A stretch of 64,000 nucleotides of DNA from Draconibacterium mangrovi (lineage in GTDB: Bacteria > Bacteroidota > Bacteroidia > Bacteroidales > Prolixibacteraceae): contig NZ_JAAAGB010000001.1 of NCBI RefSeq assembly GCF_010586825.1, positions 620,001-684,000 of the forward strand. Reading direction: 5' to 3'. Shown here piece after piece: positions 62,701 to 64,000 of this stretch (the first letter of the stretch is position 1; each line of letters begins with the position of its first letter). The notes beneath the pieces are model-generated. The model worked only from the letters and a program-made list of their open reading frames with translations. It was not told the DNA's origin and searched no databases. Both the position numbers and the translations under genes were made by a program.

Positions 62701-63046
62701 CAATATTTGCTGTTTCCGCCCAACAACCTTCAGTATCAGTAGCAATTACTTTATAAGTTCCGTAAGGAAGACCGGAATATACCGTATCAGCTACACCAAC
62801 ATAAGGAGTAACGTTTACCCAAGCTGCTGCCTCCCATACTTGTAAAGTATAAGTATATACTCCAGTACCTCCTTTAGCAGAGAATACTGTAATTTCTCCG
62901 GTGCTTTCTCCACCACAGGCGATATCTGTTACAGCTGCTGCAGCATCAGTAATAGTGACATTACACTGAGCCTTTAGCTCCGTAACAAAGCCCACCATTA
63001 AGAAAAGTAACACCAAACTAAAAATCCTTGTAAACATTTTTCTCAT
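59771..63046 (-). CDS. Large SprB-repeat adhesin-like protein with T9SS sorting domain
   Basis: A 1091-residue secreted protein. It has a signal peptide (MFTRIFSLVLLFLMVGFVTELKAQ), then a series of at least seven SprB-type repeats with the pattern CxGxxxGxIxVxxxGGTxxYTYxL (for example GGESTGEITVFSAKGGTGVYTY, CNGASDGLIEIWAAGGSGTYQF, CNGGANGEIMISEVTGGVAPYHL). Near residue 900 is an Ig-like Big_5-type domain (RAMPVLDSVSPNGVTIETNHAVFTI). The C-terminal 85 residues, DFKVYPNPFNEFIRIDM to the end VYIITLTADGEIVKSVRLIKR, form a type A T9SS sorting domain. It is exported via PorT-dependent secretion and should be a surface adhesin or gliding-type filament part. Confidence 0.93.
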   Translation of the reverse strand: MRKMFTRIFSLVLLFLMVGFVTELKAQCNVTITDAAAAVTDIACGGESTGEITVFSAKGGTGVYTYTLQVWEAAAWVNVTPYVGVADTVYSGLPYGTYKVIATDTEGCWAETANIDVAGAAPGDAVVISNHNFEDMSCNGASDGLIEIWAAGGSGTYQFKINNNNWRDFPDGSDYKDIVVTEAGEYVIQVRDALAPDCTTESVTFIISEPAPVAVTTAVDNVNSVCSPDGAFTVTISGGHLGAYPVDYNVYVNDELWSSNISGPSVTYTDLPAGTYNVKVIENWGVDNSCEGFATAVITAPAAISGIATVTKNVLCNGGANGEIMISEVTGGVAPYHLYLTGTVTADMAYDAAGVNTFTGLVAGTYSVRIEDAAGCDFSIDDIMVEEPTALMLNTTHIQDIVCIEDGKFSVQVSGGAGGYKYFAELSKLPEYITVPDADSSAWQTDSIFTVTEPGTYFVWAMDANGCVIGGEEDDLGSSVDAWNVEIQKPVMEVVVDVTVMNAPACNGDLTGSISVNADDVMIYKDGVVVENPVYTVTINDDETNTLANLGAGTYYIVVTDENGCVGRDTVTFTEPQVLEALLDKAEGEFTCPGDNIGYIETAVSGGTEGTGFMYQLWQNSVLKTDFQTSNSFLVAIDNDYFVIVKDANGCTDTSNVITIDPVPPIEFVLSDVTCSDDTMASAWVEVAFEEGRMYQVLWQKIETAAGDYTDTSAWFNEPIKLDQKFAFSSDGNDIFYQFTVVDDKGCEAVIQTMKFDQVTPLELTVTEGSVDGCTTGITLAAAGGVAPYTFMLNGEATTGTELSLGGGVHDISVTDAHGCMTDTLLELAYPISMDTLLSVYVGDTTQFVYGTIDTMLVAEVEGQTSHMLYNDIEAACVEEVVLTLDARERAMPVLDSVSPNGVTIETNHAVFTIVFTNEVPITFNESVSGFLTVTAVDSTEATLVIPITADMVDGNTITIDYDYLVLGALAINTTYTVSVDSGIVMGDGMAWDGVTGNWSFTTGDDYPLGTEPDFKVADFKVYPNPFNEFIRIDMATELDRVVISNIAGQRVLDIESPDYEIPTGNLNAGVYIITLTADGEIVKSVRLIKR

Positions 63047-63472
63047 AGAACTTCTTTTAAATTGAACTTAAGCGATTGGTAGATTCTAATATCTCTAATT
63101 TTATTATTCCTTTAGGAAAATTGGTTTCAATTTGCGCTATATATCTTTGATATATGCCTAAATTTCCGTCAATGTACAAAATATAACTTGCAAAAAAGAC
63201 ATTCTCCGGCACTATGTTTTCAACACGACTAAACCAAATTTCAGGCTTAGTCGTTAATATCCTGCTATTTTTTGGGTTAAAATGCCGTCCAAATTCTGCA
63301 TTTACCTACAATTTTAAGCTTATTTTTTTAAATTCATATAATAAAAAACCTATTTTTTCGCTTATAAGTAATGAGACCAGTTTTCGCAATGCAAAGAATC
63401 GACCATAAATATACCAAAAACCACTACTTTTCAAGACATTACATTACAGGAAAATCCAATTTATCTTTCAAA
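63047..63472. other. AT-rich region upstream of the SprB-repeat and small-lipoprotein genes
   Basis: No gene is supported in these 426 bases. It must hold the leftward promoter of the SprB-repeat protein gene and the rightward one of the small lipoprotein gene. AT-rich tracts and short frames without resemblance are all I see. Confidence 0.5.
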
Positions 63473-63619
63473 ATGAAGGCTATTGCCAAAGCATTTTTAA
63501 CCGGCTTACTCCTGTTCATTCTGACGCTATTTATTGGCTCATGCAAAACGTGCAAATGCCCTGCTTACAGTTACCAACAATTACCGCAAACAGGAATTAC
63601 CGCACCTTCAAATTCGTAA
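63473..63619 (+). CDS. Very small lipoprotein (48 residues)
   Basis: A short frame starting MKAIAKAFLTGLLLFILTLFIGSC gives a lipoprotein signal with Cys24, leaving a mature peptide CKTCKCPAYSYQQLPQTGITAPSNS. I recall such tiny lipoproteins with the CKTCKCPAYS motif in many Bacteroidota, which supports a real gene. Three Cys near the N-terminus suggest metal or disulfide chemistry, but no function is known to me. The upstream open frame is longer but unlikely. Confidence 0.8.
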   Translation: MKAIAKAFLTGLLLFILTLFIGSCKTCKCPAYSYQQLPQTGITAPSNS

Positions 63620-64000
63620 CTTCAATTTACTACATTCTATTTGCGATTTGGCTGCAAAATCGTTCCATTTGACGATCCATCCATTTTATACCTTATTGAA
63701 GGACCGGAAATCCGTTTTACTAAAAATTCCCTGTTTTTTTAGCCAATACATATTTATCTGCCAAAATTTTTGGGCAATCTCCTTCCGGTTTATCATATTG
63801 ACAACCTGCTCTTTAATCAATTTTCAAACCGGCGAGAATGCCATATTCACAATCTTCCTTTAAAATAGGCCGCAAAATGCCACTTATTCCATGCAAAACA
63901 CTTTAAGTAAATATTAAGGTTCGGACGAAAAAAAAAACAGCGCTTGACTCAATAAATAATTTGTACTTACTTTGTGGGGCTAAAAAAATACAGGCAGTTA
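63620..64000. other. Window end: gene-free stretch with a possible rightward promoter
   Basis: No coding gene is supported. The last 60 bases hold a possible rightward promoter, TTGA (63944-63947), 19 bases, TTACTTTG (63967-63974), one mismatch from TAnnTTTG, whose gene would begin beyond the window. Confidence 0.5.
63944..63974 (+). promoter_or_regulatory. Predicted rightward promoter at the window edge
   Basis: TTGA, then exactly 19 bases, then TTACTTTG. Same spacing as the perfect rpsU promoter; -7 part has one mismatch. The product lies outside the window. Confidence 0.45.

Overview
The window is a chromosome segment of a Bacteroidota bacterium. The supporting evidence is a SusC/SusD outer-membrane nutrient pair, lipoproteins ending their signal in short lipobox motifs, a PorT-type secretion protein and a large protein with a type IX secretion (T9SS) C-terminal sorting domain, a TamL-like lipoprotein Omp85 protein, the rpsU-xerC-hpf and tuf-secE-nusG-rplKAJL-rpoBC-DUF3467 gene orders, and promoters that fit TTTG-N19-TAnnTTTG. 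From memory of gene content, a marine or sediment Marinilabiliales/Prolixibacteraceae-like member is the best guess; this is inference, not shown by the sequence. There is no transposase, phage gene or CRISPR array.

Layout. 0-1.3 kb: end of a tryptophan operon (trpB 3' part, trpA). 1.5-2.2 kb: a 63-residue conserved-looking small protein and a GNAT acetyltransferase meeting at a terminator. 2.2-8.5 kb: long structured leader, then susC-susD-lipoprotein. 8.5-16.4 kb: small lipoproteins, a GNAT plus cyclophilin pair, an S37-type peptidase, an EamA transporter preceded by a probable small RNA or attenuator, a TlpA-like thiol-disulfide lipoprotein, and a patatin plus amidotransferase pair. 16.4-17.3 kb: a repeat island (41-bp tandem repeat, a MITE-like inverted-repeat element, a hairpin repeat). 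17.3-21.5 kb: asnB, a three-gene NifX-like operon, an SDR enzyme. 21.5-26.9 kb: small exported proteins, a membrane-bound AraC/TPR regulator, and a choloylglycine-hydrolase-like Ntn enzyme with Ser where Cys is expected. 26.9-27.9 kb: second repeat island, dominated by seven 42-bp repeats each carrying an 18-20 bp perfect palindrome. 27.9-31.6 kb: etfB-etfA-acyl-CoA dehydrogenase. 32.5-47.2 kb: the transcription/translation core block read leftwards. 47.3-63.6 kb: helix-hairpin-helix protein, sodium-dependent symporter, TamL, TrmH-type methyltransferase, PorT-UbiE-AIR-synthase-related operon, glycosyltransferase with a LytS/LytTR two-component pair, nitroreductase, SprB-repeat T9SS substrate and a 48-residue lipoprotein.

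How it fits together. The core block makes RNA polymerase beta/beta', ribosomal proteins L1, L7/L12, L10, L11, S21, EF-Tu, SecE, NusG and a hibernation factor, with a perfect 12-bp hairpin between rplL and rpoB that could set their ratio. SusCD, TamL, PorT and the sorting-domain protein all belong to envelope traffic. EtfAB and the dehydrogenase form an electron-transfer unit for fatty-acid or related acyl-CoA oxidation. The most unusual items are the NifX-like/Nif11-like/unknown operon, the candidate RNA upstream of the EamA transporter with two alternative partners for one pairing arm, the palindrome array with its single-copy relative 0.5 kb away, the membrane AraC-TPR regulator, and an anticodon-less tRNA-like relic between tuf and secE.
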